A stretch of 64,000 nucleotides of DNA. Origin: Donghicola tyrosinivorans (GTDB taxonomy: Bacteria > Pseudomonadota > Alphaproteobacteria > Rhodobacterales > Rhodobacteraceae). A model generated the notes under the pieces. The model was given only the letters and a program-made list of their open reading frames with translations. It did no database searches and was not told where the DNA came from. Where the stretch lies: positions 1-64,000 of the forward strand of contig NZ_PVTQ01000002.1 in the NCBI RefSeq assembly GCF_003003355.1, given 5' to 3'. This document shows, piece by piece, positions 35,707 through 44,609 of this stretch. Position 1 is the stretch's first letter. The number at the start of each line of letters is the position of its first letter. Both the position numbers and the translations under genes were made by a program.

Positions 35707-37092
35707 TTAGGACATGCCGCCCGAGACCTCTTCCGTACTTTCGGCACTAAGTTCGGCGGGCAGCACGAGGTTCAGGATGATTGCGATCAGCGCGGCGGGA
35801 AGGATGCCGCTGGTCAGCAGGATCTTCATGGTGCCAGGCATGTGCTGAAGGGCACCGGGTTCCAGTTGCAGGCCCAGACCCAACGAGAGGGCGATGGCGA
35901 AGATCACCATGTTCCGGCGGCTCCATGCCACATCCGACAGGATCGAGATGCCCGAGGCCACGACCATGCCGAACATGACGATCACGCCGCCGCCCAGAAC
36001 CTCGATCGGGACGGTCGAGATGATCGCGCCCACTTTGGGGATCAGGCCGCAGACGATCAGGAAGATCGCGCCGATGGTGACCACGTGGCGGCTCATGACG
36101 CCGGTCATGGCGATAAGGCCCACGTTCTGGCTGAACGAGGTGTTGGGCAGCGCACCGAAAAGGCCAGCGATTGCGGTGCCAAGACCATCTGCAAAGGTCG
36201 CGCCCGAGATTTCCTTGTCGGTGGCTTCACGGCCTGCGCCGCCTTTGGTGATGCCGCTGGTGTCGCCCACGGTCTCGACCGCCGAAACAAAGCCCATGGC
36301 GCAAAAGCCGATGATGGCGGCGGCGCTGAATTCCAGCCCGAAGTGCATGGGGTTGGGTAGGGCAAGGGTGGCCGCACGGCCCACGTTGCCAAAGTTCACC
36401 ATGCCAAAGAGCATCGCCACGATGTAGCCCGCGATCAGGCCAAGCAGCACTGCCGACACGGCGATCATGCCGCGGGTGAAGAATTTCAGTGCTAGGGTGA
36501 CGACGACCACGACCATTGCGACGGTCCAGTTTTGCAGGCTGCCGTATTCCTCGGTGCCGATGGCGGGAACGCCACCTGCGGCGTATTGGATGCCGACCTT
36601 GACCAGTGCCAGACCGATCATTGTCACCACAAGGCCGGTGACCAGTGGCGGCAGGGCAAAGCGGATTTTGCCGATGAAGAAACCAAGGCAAAAGTGGAAT
36701 AGACCGCCCACAAGGATGCCGCCCATCAGGACCGACATGGCCTCGACGCCTTTGCCTGCGACCAGCGGGATCATGATCGGGATGAAGGCAAAGCTGGTGC
36801 CCTGCACTATGGGCAGGCGTGCGCCGACGGGGCCGAGGCCAATGGTCTGGAACAGGGTCGCGATGCCCGCAAAGAACATCGACATCTGGATCATGTAGAG
36901 CATTTGCGGGAAATCGGGCGAGTTCGAGCCAAAGCCGAAGCCCGCAGCGCCTGCCACGATAATCGCGGGCGTCACGTTCGAGACGAACATGGCCAGCACG
37001 TGCTGGATGCCAAGCGGGATCGCTTGGGCCAGAGGTGGAGTGTAGTTTGGATCTCTGAGTTCGGCGGGGGAGCCGATGGAGGTGTCAGTCAT
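35707..37092 (-). CDS. NCS2-family purine (urate/xanthine) permease
   Basis: 461 residues, inner membrane, about 12-14 helices. NCS2 landmarks: GIQHVLAMF near residue 28 with the conserved QH, ETVGDTSGITKGG in mid-protein, and NTSFSQNVGLIAMTGV. Transports a purine base or urate by proton symport. It lies next to allE, puuE-uraD and hiuH, which argues for urate or allantoin-pathway purines as cargo. ATG at 37092 has AGGAAGGATAGGA upstream; the much longer frame to 37386 is rejected because it crosses a GC-rich hairpin region and lacks family similarity. Confidence 0.88.
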   Translation of the reverse strand: MTDTSIGSPAELRDPNYTPPLAQAIPLGIQHVLAMFVSNVTPAIIVAGAAGFGFGSNSPDFPQMLYMIQMSMFFAGIATLFQTIGLGPVGARLPIVQGTSFAFIPIMIPLVAGKGVEAMSVLMGGILVGGLFHFCLGFFIGKIRFALPPLVTGLVVTMIGLALVKVGIQYAAGGVPAIGTEEYGSLQNWTVAMVVVVVTLALKFFTRGMIAVSAVLLGLIAGYIVAMLFGMVNFGNVGRAATLALPNPMHFGLEFSAAAIIGFCAMGFVSAVETVGDTSGITKGGAGREATDKEISGATFADGLGTAIAGLFGALPNTSFSQNVGLIAMTGVMSRHVVTIGAIFLIVCGLIPKVGAIISTVPIEVLGGGVIVMFGMVVASGISILSDVAWSRRNMVIFAIALSLGLGLQLEPGALQHMPGTMKILLTSGILPAALIAIILNLVLPAELSAESTEEVSGGMS

Positions 37093-37280
37093 TGTCCTAT
37101 CCTTCCTGATGGGTGACGGGCCGCTTTGGTTGTTATGATTGTGCGGCTCTTGGCTTTGGCCCTTTGGGGGCGGGTGAGGCTCCTCCGCCTCGGGTCGTTT
37201 TGCATCTGGCGGGAGGGGGGCTGTCTGCCCCCCGGCGCTGGCGCGCCTCCCCCCGAAGGTATTTGGACCAAGATGAATGG
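37093..37280. other. Intergenic region between allE and the purine permease
   Basis: Holds a GC hairpin GGGGGGC-TGTCT-GCCCCCC (37215-37233) and a copy of the dispersed motif; no gene. It presumably contains the permease promoter and the allE 3' end. Confidence 0.5.
37249..37280 (+). repeat. Dispersed intergenic motif, copy 3
   Basis: CCCCCCGAAGGTATTTGG then ACCAAGATGAATGG, downstream of the hairpin at 37215-37233 and abutting the allE stop, on the strand opposite to the flanking genes. Confidence 0.6.
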
Positions 37281-38096
37281 TCAGAGCGTGAGGGCCGGAT
37301 GGCGGTTCACGTCTTTGTAGAGGAGGTAGCGGAACGGTGTGTGGCCCTTGGCGATGCAGGCTTGGGGGCAGAAGGCGCGGAGCCACATGAAGTCACCGGG
37401 GCCGACGCGGACCCATTGATCGTTGAGGAGGTAGTCGGCCTCGCCTTCGAGGACGTAGAGGCCGTGTTCCATGATGTGGGTTTCGGCAAAGGGAATGCGG
37501 CCGCCCGGTTGGAAGGTCACGATGTTGACGTGCATGTCGTGGCGCAGGTCATTGGGGTCGGCAAAGCGGGTGGTGGCCCATTTGTCCGTGTTGGGCATCG
37601 GTGTCGGCGTGCGTTCAAGATCGCTGGTGACGAAGGCATCGGGGCGCGAGAGGCCCGCGACGCTTTGGTATTTTTTGCGCACCCAATGGAATTTCAGCGG
37701 GTTGTCGGCGGGGTTGTGGACCTGCCATGCGCTGTGGGGCGGGATGTAGGCGTAGCCGCCAGCGGTCAGGCTATGGTGCTTGCCATCAAGGATCAGGGAC
37801 ATGGTGCCTTCGGCCACAAAGAGGACCGCTTGGGCGTCGGGATCGGGCTCGGGGCGTTTGGAGCCGCCGCCGGGGGCGACCTCGACCGCGTATTGGGCGA
37901 AGGTTTCGGCAAAGCCCGAGAGGGGGCGGGCCAGAATCCACACGCGGGTGTCGGTCCAATCCGGCAGCAGGCTGGTGACGATGTCCCGATGGGTGCAGGC
38001 GGGCAGGACCGCGTAGGCGGTGGTGAAGATGGCGGTGCCGACGGGATCTTCGTCCTGTTCGGGCAGGCCGCCCGGGGGGAAGGCGTAGTGGGTCAT
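37281..38096 (-). CDS. allE: (S)-ureidoglycine aminohydrolase
   Basis: 271 residues, bicupin. Two beta-barrel domains: the first with QAVLFVAEGTMSLILDG and YIPPHSAWQV, the second with FAETHIMEHGLYVLEGEADY and DFMWLRAFCPQ, where His/Glu residues (ETHIMEHG) fit a Mn2+ site. Releases ammonia from (S)-ureidoglycine to give ureidoglycolate in the allantoin pathway. The start overlaps the puuE-uraD stop by four bases (ATGA), so it is translationally coupled. Confidence 0.92.
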   Translation of the reverse strand: MTHYAFPPGGLPEQDEDPVGTAIFTTAYAVLPACTHRDIVTSLLPDWTDTRVWILARPLSGFAETFAQYAVEVAPGGGSKRPEPDPDAQAVLFVAEGTMSLILDGKHHSLTAGGYAYIPPHSAWQVHNPADNPLKFHWVRKKYQSVAGLSRPDAFVTSDLERTPTPMPNTDKWATTRFADPNDLRHDMHVNIVTFQPGGRIPFAETHIMEHGLYVLEGEADYLLNDQWVRVGPGDFMWLRAFCPQACIAKGHTPFRYLLYKDVNRHPALTL

Positions 38097-39505
38097 AGAA
38101 GTTCCTCAAGGCGCAGGCGGGCGATCCGTTCGACCTGTTTGCAGGCCTCATGGAATTCGGTTTCGGTGTCATTGTTGATCCGGCGTTTAAAGGCGGCGAG
38201 GATCGAGGACTTGTCGTGATCACGCACGGCGATGATGAAGGGAAAGCCGTGTTTGTCGGTGTAGGCGGTGTTGAGGGCGGTGAACTGTGTCCGTTCCTCA
38301 TCGGTCAGGGCATCCAGGCCCGCGCTGGATTGCTCGGCTGTGCTGTCAGCGGTCAGCCGCTTGGCTGCGGCCAGTTTACCTGCCAGATCGGGGTGGGCGC
38401 GCAGGACGCCAAGACGTTCGTCATGGTTGGCGCTGCGGAAGGCGCGGGCAAGGGCGTTGTGCACGCCTGCGGCGCGATCGTGGGCGGGGCCCAGTTCCAG
38501 ATCGAAGGCGCGGTCGGCGATCCACGGAGAGTGTTCAAAGATGCCGCCGAAGGTGCCCACGAAGGTGTCGCGGTCCATCTGGCTGGGGCGGGGTTTGCGG
38601 GTGTGCGGATGGGTTTTGGCCCAGTGCTGCGCAATGTCGATGCGGCGCGGGGTCCAGACGTCGTCAAAGCCAGCGATATAGTCCAGAAAGCGCTTGAGCC
38701 CTGCCATTTTTCCGGGGCGGCCGATCAGGCGGCAGTGCAACCCGATGGACATCATCGCGGGGCGTCCATCAGTGCCTTCGGCGTAGAGGGTATCGAAGGC
38801 GTCTTTGAGGTACTGATAGAAGTGCTCTCCGGTGATGTAGCCGGGGGCGGTGGCAAAGCGCATGTCGTTTGCCTCAAGCGTGTAGGGGATGATCAGTTGA
38901 TCGCGATCGCCCACTTCAAGCCAATAGGGCAGGTCATCGTCATAGGTGTCACTGACGTAGGCAAAGCCACCCTCTTCGGCCACCAGACGGACGGTGTTTT
39001 CGCTGCAGCGGCCTGTGTACCAACCAAGAGGGCGTTCGCCGACCACTTCGGTGTGCAGGCGGATCGCTTCCTGGATGGCGGCGCGTTCCTCATCCTCGGG
39101 CATGTCTTTGTGTTCGACCCATTTCAGCCCGTGGCTGGCGATTTCCCAGCCAGCGTCCTGCATGGCCTGCACCTGTTCAGGGCTGCGGGCCAGTGCGGTG
39201 GCGACGCCGTAGATCGTTACGGGGACATTCGCGCCGGTGAACAGACGGTGCAGCCGCCAAAAGCCCGCGCGGGCGCCGTATTCGTAGATGGATTCCATGT
39301 TCCAGTGGCGCTTGCCTTGCCATTGGGCCGCGCCTGCGATGTCGGACAGGAATGCCTCGGATGCCTGATCCCCGTGCAGAACACAGTTTTCGCCGCCTTC
39401 TTCATAGTTCAGCACAAACTGCACGGCGATTTTTGCGCCTCCGGGCCACTGGGGGTCTGGAGCATCGGGGCCGTATCCGATCATATTTCGGGCGTAGCGG
39501 GTCAT
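38093..39505 (-). CDS. Allantoinase (PuuE) / OHCU decarboxylase (UraD) fusion
   Basis: 470 residues. Residues 1-300 are a metal-independent polysaccharide-deacetylase-like allantoinase (NYEEGGENCVLHGD, EIASHGLKWVEH, GLHCRLIGRPGK). Residues 307-470 are the 2-oxo-4-hydroxy-4-carboxy-5-ureidoimidazoline decarboxylase, with catalytic His371 in RAHPDLAGKL and FIIAVRDH near the end. It therefore catalyses two non-adjacent activities in the route OHCU to (S)-allantoin to allantoate, effectively consecutive steps. Fusions of this pair are known in alphaproteobacteria. Divergent from hiuH, which makes the substrate of the UraD part. Confidence 0.93.
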   Translation of the reverse strand: MTRYARNMIGYGPDAPDPQWPGGAKIAVQFVLNYEEGGENCVLHGDQASEAFLSDIAGAAQWQGKRHWNMESIYEYGARAGFWRLHRLFTGANVPVTIYGVATALARSPEQVQAMQDAGWEIASHGLKWVEHKDMPEDEERAAIQEAIRLHTEVVGERPLGWYTGRCSENTVRLVAEEGGFAYVSDTYDDDLPYWLEVGDRDQLIIPYTLEANDMRFATAPGYITGEHFYQYLKDAFDTLYAEGTDGRPAMMSIGLHCRLIGRPGKMAGLKRFLDYIAGFDDVWTPRRIDIAQHWAKTHPHTRKPRPSQMDRDTFVGTFGGIFEHSPWIADRAFDLELGPAHDRAAGVHNALARAFRSANHDERLGVLRAHPDLAGKLAAAKRLTADSTAEQSSAGLDALTDEERTQFTALNTAYTDKHGFPFIIAVRDHDKSSILAAFKRRINNDTETEFHEACKQVERIARLRLEELL

Positions 39506-39562
39506 GTGTGAGGCAGTCCTTTCTTTGCAACAGGAGTATGACGAACAGTTGCTGAGGTATTA

Positions 39563-39577
39563 TCAAATATTTTTTGA
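39563..39577. promoter_or_regulatory. Possible operator between puuE-uraD and hiuH
   Basis: TCAAA-N5-TTTGA inverted repeat in an AT-rich patch of the 158-bp divergent intergenic region. Both transcripts probably start here. No regulator assigned. Confidence 0.2.
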
Positions 39578-39663
39578 AACAGTTTAGAGCGTAGGCTTTT
39601 GTTCAAACCATGCCCAAGGGGTGGGCAAACCCGTAAGATCCGCGCCAGCAAAAGGAGCAAACC

Positions 39664-40023
39664 ATGGCTGAAGGATTTCTGACAACCCATGTTCTGGATA
39701 CCGCCAAAGGGGTGCCAGCGGCCGGGATGACCATTGATCTGTATCGGATCGAAGGCGAGGCGCGGACACATCTTGCGACCAAGGTGACCAATGCCGACGG
39801 GCGCACGGACGGGCCGATCCTGCCGAAAGAGGCCTTTGCCACCGGTGTTTATGAATTGGTCTTTCAGGCGGGTGCCTATCTGGATGCCAGTGGCGTGCCC
39901 ATGGAAGAGCCGCGGTTTCTGGATGTGGTGCCGATCCGTTTCGGGATCAGCGATCCGGAGTCCCATTACCATGTGCCGCTGCTGGTTTCGCCCTTCGGGA
40001 TGTCCACCTATCGTGGCAGCTAA
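39664..40023 (+). CDS. uraH: 5-hydroxyisourate hydrolase (transthyretin-like)
   Basis: 119 residues, the normal HIUase size. N-terminal [17 protein letters not shown] (conserved His in THVLD), central Arg-rich strand ([11 protein letters not shown]), and the diagnostic C-terminal YRGS. Cytoplasmic; no signal peptide. Hydrolyses 5-hydroxyisourate, the product of urate oxidation, to OHCU for UraD. ATG at 39664 preceded by AAAGGAG. A urate oxidase is not in the window. Confidence 0.95.
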   Translation: MAEGFLTTHVLDTAKGVPAAGMTIDLYRIEGEARTHLATKVTNADGRTDGPILPKEAFATGVYELVFQAGAYLDASGVPMEEPRFLDVVPIRFGISDPESHYHVPLLVSPFGMSTYRGS

Positions 40024-40031
40024 GGCAAAAG

Positions 40032-40064
40032 GAAAAGGGCGACCCGTGGGCCGCCCTTTGCTTT
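40032..40064 (+). terminator. Terminator between convergent uraH and znuA
   Basis: AAAGGGCG-A-CCC-GT-GGG-C-CGCCCTTT (40034-40059), with T-rich sequence on the + side (TGCTTTATCCTTT) and A-rich sequence on the other, so it can serve both genes. Confidence 0.8.
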
Positions 40065-41031
40065 ATCCTTTCAGGCAGGTGGCGATACTGTCTGCCAGAT
40101 TTTCCAGAAGCTGCGGGTAGAGGTCGGGACCAGCGGGCAGGGTGCTGCCCATGGGGTCCAGAACGCCACTGCGCAGGTTCAGCTCTTTGGTGATTGCCTG
40201 GATATAGGCCGGATCGTGTTGGGGTTCGCTGAAGATGCAGGTTACGCCGTCCTCAGTAATGTGGTCCCGCAGGTCGGACAGATGACGCGCGCCGGGAGTG
40301 GCGGCTTCGCTTGAGGCGATGGTGCCGGTCACCTTGATCCCGAAATGATCGGTGAAGTAGCCGTAGGCATCATGGAAAACGACAATCCCCTGATCCTGAT
40401 AGGGGGCCAGCGTTGCGCTGATGTCTGCCTCTAGTGAGGCAAGGCGATCTTGGGCCGCTTTGGCGTTGGCGGCGTAGGTGTCCGCACCTTCGGGGTCCAG
40501 ATTGGTTAGGTATTCCGCGATAGCCCCAAGCCACTTTTGACCGTTTTCCGGCGAAAGCCACGCGTGGGGATCAAGGCCGCTGTGGTCATGCCCTTCATGA
40601 TCGGAATGCTCTGCCTCATGGTGATCCTCTTCGTGGCCATGATCGTCGTGATTGTCATGGGCATCATGCGCATCGTGATCGTTATGATCTTCTTCACCGA
40701 TAATCCGCTCATGGGTGCCGTCCACATGCAGCAGGGCTAGGGCAGAGTCTTCGCGGTCCATCGCCTCCAAGGTGCTGTCCAGCCAGAAGGCTAGCTCGGG
40801 TCCGGTCCAGATGATGCCATCTGCGACAGAGATCAGGCGGGCCTGACTGGGGCGCAGCTGGAAATCATGGGCGTCGCCGCCTTGATCCATAAGTAATTCA
40901 GCCTGTCCGCGATCCCCCATCACCATCAGGGCCAGCGCATGAACAGGGGGAATATCTGTGGCGATGGTCAATGGTGCGGCATGGGCAGCGGTGGAAAAAA
41001 GCAATGCTGCGGAAACGGTGAACAGACGCAT
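40063..41031 (-). CDS. znuA: Zinc ABC transporter, periplasmic binding protein
   Basis: 322 residues. Signal peptide (MRLFTVSAALLFSTAAHA), cluster A-I binding-protein fold, metal ligands such as His55 (GDAHDF) and His156 (LDPHAWLS), and a His/Asp-rich loop at residues 116-151 typical of ZnuA. It captures Zn2+ in the periplasm for ZnuBC. Divergent from zur, sharing a Zur box. The gene ends convergently with uraH. Confidence 0.95.
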   Translation of the reverse strand: MRLFTVSAALLFSTAAHAAPLTIATDIPPVHALALMVMGDRGQAELLMDQGGDAHDFQLRPSQARLISVADGIIWTGPELAFWLDSTLEAMDREDSALALLHVDGTHERIIGEEDHNDHDAHDAHDNHDDHGHEEDHHEAEHSDHEGHDHSGLDPHAWLSPENGQKWLGAIAEYLTNLDPEGADTYAANAKAAQDRLASLEADISATLAPYQDQGIVVFHDAYGYFTDHFGIKVTGTIASSEAATPGARHLSDLRDHITEDGVTCIFSEPQHDPAYIQAITKELNLRSGVLDPMGSTLPAGPDLYPQLLENLADSIATCLKG

Positions 41032-41068
41032 GGGGGCTCCTTGAGGTTGCTGCGCCGCCCCTATATAC

Positions 41069-41088
41069 TGTTACGTGATAATATAACA
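41069..41088. promoter_or_regulatory. Zur box shared by znuA and zur-znuCB
   Basis: TGTTACGTGATAATATAACA: the left half TGTTACGTGA and the inverse of the right half TGTTATATTA agree at 7 of 10 positions. It is AT-rich, centred in the 73-bp divergent region, and fits the GTTAT-N-ATAAC type of Zur operator. Expected to repress both transcripts when zinc is plentiful. Confidence 0.75.
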
Positions 41089-41104
41089 ATACCCAGAGGT
41101 CAGG

Positions 41105-41590
41105 ATGCGCGAGCCATCGCCAGCTTTTCACGATCACGACCATGCGAACTGCGCCGAAGATGCGCTGGCCTTTGCGGACGAACTGGCCTCGCGCAAGGGA
41201 TTGCGTCTGACGCCCGTGCGCCGTCGCACCCTTGAGATTTTGCTGACCGAGCATCGGGCGATGGGGGCTTATGAGGTGCTGGATCGTCTGGCCGCAGATG
41301 GTTTTGGGAACCAGCCGCCGGTGGCCTATCGCGCGTTAGAGTTTCTGGTGGAGCATGATCTGGCCCATCGCATCCAACGCCTGAACGCCTTTGCTGCCTG
41401 CACCCATCCGGGGGACAAGCACTCGCCCGTGTTCTTGATCTGCCGCGCGTGCGACACGGTCGCCGAAGCCGCCGCCGAGGTGGTTCTGGACGCTATCGAC
41501 AGCGCCGCCGAAGCCCACGGTTTTGCGGTCGAGCGGGTGAATATGGAAGTTCTGGGCCTCTGCCCCGCGTGCAAGGAGGCTGGCGCATGA
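41105..41590 (+). CDS. zur: Zinc uptake regulator Zur (Fur family)
   Basis: 161 residues. Winged-helix N-terminus (LRLTPVRRRTLEILLTEHRA, then QPPVAYRALEFLVEHDL), a His/Asp-rich start (HDHDHANC), and two CxxC zinc motifs (CRAC and CPAC) in the dimerisation domain. Overlaps znuC by four bases (ATGA), forming zur-znuC-znuB. With Zn2+ bound it should repress znuA and its own operon through the box at 41069-41088. Confidence 0.93.
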   Translation: MREPSPAFHDHDHANCAEDALAFADELASRKGLRLTPVRRRTLEILLTEHRAMGAYEVLDRLAADGFGNQPPVAYRALEFLVEHDLAHRIQRLNAFAACTHPGDKHSPVFLICRACDTVAEAAAEVVLDAIDSAAEAHGFAVERVNMEVLGLCPACKEAGA

Positions 41591-42327
41591 GCTTGATCAC
41601 CACCCAAGGGCTCACCATCAGCCACGGAGCCGATCCGGTGCTGCGCGACATTGATCTGGACATTGCCGAGGGCGAGATCGTGACGGTCATCGGTCCCAAC
41701 GGCTCGGGCAAGTCCACTTTGGTGCGGGCGATCCTTGGCATTCTGGCCCCATCGGCCGGTATTATCCGCCGCAAAAAGGGCCTGCGGATCGGCTATGTGC
41801 CCCAGAAGCTGGCGATTGACGCGACCTTGCCGATTACTGTGCGGCGGTTTCTGTCTTTGCCCACGCGAATCAGCGACGACGTCGCGCGTCAGGCGCTGAC
41901 CCGAACGGGGGTGCAGGGCTTGGAGGATCGGCAGATGGCGGCTCTGTCTGGAGGGCAGTTGCAGCGGGTGCTGCTGTCGCGGGCGCTGCTGTCGCAACCC
42001 GATATCCTGATTCTGGACGAGCCTACGCAGGGGCTGGACCATCCCGGTATCGCCGCCTTTTACACCCTGATCGAGGAAGTGCGCAAAGACACCGGCTGCG
42101 CAGTGCTGTTGGTCAGCCATGATTTGCATGTGGTGATGCGGGCCTCGGACCGCGTGGTTTGCCTGAACGGGCATATCTGCTGTCAGGGCACGCCGGGCAT
42201 GGTGCAAAGCGCACCGGAATATCACGCGCTGTTTGGTGTCTCAGAAGGTGGCGCGCTGGCGATTTACGAACACCACCACGATCACACCCATGATCATATC
42301 CACGGCGAAGGCTGCACCCATGACTGA
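41587..42327 (+). CDS. znuC: Zinc ABC transporter, ATP-binding protein
   Basis: 246 residues. Walker A GPNGSGKST, signature LSGGQLQR, Walker B ILILDEPTQGLD and H-loop VSHDLH are all intact. The C-terminus carries a His-rich tail (EHHHDHTHDHIHGEGCTHD) that may sense or bind zinc. ATG at 41587 overlaps the zur stop; the end overlaps znuB by eight bases. Confidence 0.95.
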   Translation: MSLITTQGLTISHGADPVLRDIDLDIAEGEIVTVIGPNGSGKSTLVRAILGILAPSAGIIRRKKGLRIGYVPQKLAIDATLPITVRRFLSLPTRISDDVARQALTRTGVQGLEDRQMAALSGGQLQRVLLSRALLSQPDILILDEPTQGLDHPGIAAFYTLIEEVRKDTGCAVLLVSHDLHVVMRASDRVVCLNGHICCQGTPGMVQSAPEYHALFGVSEGGALAIYEHHHDHTHDHIHGEGCTHD

Positions 42328-43114
42328 TCCCTTTTTGATCCGCGCTTTTCTTGCCGGTCTTGGTGTTGCCATTGCGGCAGGGCCGTTGGGCTGTTTCGTG
42401 GTCTGGCGCAGAATGGCCTATTTCGGAGACGCCACCGCCCACGCCGCTATTCTGGGCGTCGCCCTTTCGCTGCTGATGGGAATGCCGGTGGCCTTCGGGA
42501 CAATGGCGATTGCTTTGGCGATGGCTTTGACGGTGTCTGCTTTGTCGGCCCGCGCACATGGCGTGGATGCGACTTTGGGCGTTCTGGCCCATTCGGCATT
42601 GGCGATTGGCCTTGTGGCGATCAGCTTTGCCAATGGCGTTCGCGTAGATCTGTCCAGTTTTCTGTTCGGCGATATTCTGGCCGTTTCCAGCGAGGATCTG
42701 GTGGTGATTTTCACCGGCGCTCTATTGGTTCTGGCGCTTTTGGTCTGGCGTTGGCAGGGGCTATTGCTGGCGACGCTGAATCCTGAATTGGCAACGGCTG
42801 CGGGTGTTTCTCCGCGGCGCGAGCAATTGGTTCTGACGCTGGCGCTGGCTTTGACCGTTGCCGTGGCGCTGAAAGTTGTCGGAGCGCTTTTGATCTCGGC
42901 CATGCTGCTGGTGCCGCCCGCCGTGGCGCGCAGTGCCGCGAACACGCCCGAACGGATGGCCGTCGGCGCGGTTCTGGTGGGAATTGGTGCGGTGATCGGG
43001 GGGCTTTGGGCCTCTTGGACGTTGGATACGCCCGCTGGCCCCAGCATTGTGACGGTGGCTGCGATTGCCTTTGCCCTGTCTTTGCCGCTGCAAGCCATGC
43101 GGCGCGGGCGCTGA
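42320..43114 (+). CDS. znuB: Zinc ABC transporter, membrane permease
   Basis: 264 residues, seven to eight membrane helices. ABC-3 family features: PLGCFVVWRRMAYFGDATAHAAILG near the start and KVVGALLISAMLLVPPAVAR, the family's conserved segment. Forms the zinc channel with ZnuC. Last gene of the operon, followed by a strong terminator. Confidence 0.94.
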   Translation: MTDPFLIRAFLAGLGVAIAAGPLGCFVVWRRMAYFGDATAHAAILGVALSLLMGMPVAFGTMAIALAMALTVSALSARAHGVDATLGVLAHSALAIGLVAISFANGVRVDLSSFLFGDILAVSSEDLVVIFTGALLVLALLVWRWQGLLLATLNPELATAAGVSPRREQLVLTLALALTVAVALKVVGALLISAMLLVPPAVARSAANTPERMAVGAVLVGIGAVIGGLWASWTLDTPAGPSIVTVAAIAFALSLPLQAMRRGR

Positions 43115-43131
43115 GCCGCTCCTGTAACGAC

Positions 43132-43159
43132 AAAAGGCGCCCCTTGAGGCGCCTTTTTT
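43132..43159 (+). terminator. Terminator of zur-znuCB
   Basis: AAAAGGCGCC-CCTTGA-GGCGCCTTTTTT; perfect stem with a T-tract. Confidence 0.88.
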
Positions 43160-43188
43160 AATTCATCCGAAATGGATGCGGGCTGCGT

Positions 43189-43506
43189 TTATTGCAGCTC
43201 TAGCTCTTCCATGTCGCGCCCTGCGTTCAGGTGCTCAATCACCCACGCGGGCTTGCGGCCACGACCGGTCCAGGTGACCGACGAATCCTCGGGGTGGCGG
43301 TATTTCGGAGGCGATTTCGACGCATTCGCTTTGCGCTTGCCTTCAACAACTTCATTCAGGGTAAAGCCCATTGCGCGTGCTTCAGCTTCCAGACGCTGGC
43401 GCGCTTCGTTGATTTTACGGTCCTGATATTCGTTAATCGCCTTTTCGACGTCTTTCTGTAGTTTTTTAAGCTCGCTCAGGTCGAGCTCATTGAGATCAAT
43501 GCTCAT
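43189..43506 (-). CDS. H-NS-family nucleoid protein (HvrA type)
   Basis: 105 residues. N-terminal coiled-coil oligomerisation helices (LNELDLSELKKLQKDVEKAI, then a charged helix) and the C-terminal H-NS DNA-binding motif: YRHPEDSSVTWTGRGRKPAW, with the core TWTGRGRKP. Binds AT-rich DNA and silences or modulates promoters; in Rhodobacter the homologue HvrA affects photosynthesis and nitrogen genes. ATG at 43506 chosen over a longer frame because the family starts at MSIDLNEL. The upstream region is unusually AT-rich, and such genes often autoregulate. Confidence 0.92.
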   Translation of the reverse strand: MSIDLNELDLSELKKLQKDVEKAINEYQDRKINEARQRLEAEARAMGFTLNEVVEGKRKANASKSPPKYRHPEDSSVTWTGRGRKPAWVIEHLNAGRDMEELELQ

Positions 43507-44437
43507 GTTGGTTTTCCCCATCCAAACTGTAACTGGATAATCATGATTTCCACCTATTAGTAAATACATAATTTCCAAAAATTCAATACTGAGCGCAACG
43601 AAATCAGTTGGATCGGCATTCTGGTGGGTGCGCCAGTCGGGGAATTAAGTGCGCATTTATGTGCGATGAAGTGTCGAATTGATAGAGAATAGGTGAAAAA
43701 TACCGCTTTGCATTCCATGGGCTGGCTTTGCGTAGTTCATTTGCGCAGATGTAATGGCTTTTCCGCACTTGCGGGAAAAACCATGAAGCCAGAGTTAACA
43801 TATATTTGAGAAGGAGGTTTTGACCTCATCGCTCGAAGTGTCTTTGATTCGGGGTGAATGGCTATCAGAGCGGGTCTCTGTTGCGGCTTTGGTCAGGTTT
43901 CCGTCCTGAGACGCTCTGAGGACTGCCCGTATAACTTGTTACTGCGCACGGAAGGTGACCTGTCATTTCCATCAAGGTCCGCTGTGGTGTTACCTTGGGT
44001 TTGCTTTTCAAAAATATACGATTACTTCGGCTTTTCATCGGGATAAGGGTGGTGCTTGGTCTGCCCCGAATTGGTATTTCACGCTTGCGTGTTTCCTGTA
44101 TGAGCTGGGTAGACTGCAAATACATACAACCAATGGTTGATAACTGCATTGGCCCAAGGCGGTTGCCCGAAGTCGCGAAGATTGTTCATCGATCACGCAT
44201 CAGGCGGCTTGGCCGCGCATCTGACGCGATCTGTAAGCACGCTTTGACGAACGTGCTTTGGACCATTTCGGAGGATCTGCGCAAAAGATGGTTTTGGCTG
44301 ATTGCAAAGATTGCCGCGTGTCGCATCCCATCAAAGGGCGTCCGAACTACGCAGGTGCAGAAAAGTGGTGCGATAAAAGTATCAATCACCAATCCCGTAA
44401 GGATCAGGATCAAATCGCTATCATTTTAAGAAGGATT
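43507..44437. other. AT-richer 0.9-kb gap with no gene I can support
   Basis: Between the H-NS gene and tRNA-Ala. Short open frames exist on both strands (for example 43995-44429 and 44258-44467 on the + strand), but none has a convincing ribosome site, codon pattern or recognisable family, and the last runs into the tRNA antisense. Two inverted repeats are visible: GCGG-type stem within 43757-43780 (TTTTCCGC and GCGGGAAAA) and AAGCACG/CGTGCTT at 44235-44258. It may hold the long promoter region of the H-NS gene, a decayed gene or a small RNA. Confidence 0.4.
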
Positions 44438-44513
<76 letters not shown>

Positions 44514-44609
44514 GAACCTTATGTCACCGCGTTGGGTGTGCGGTGCTAACTAGATAAGCGCGCGGGGGAGTGCAAGCGCAAAAAACATCCCCCGAGCGAT
44601 TTTTTTATA

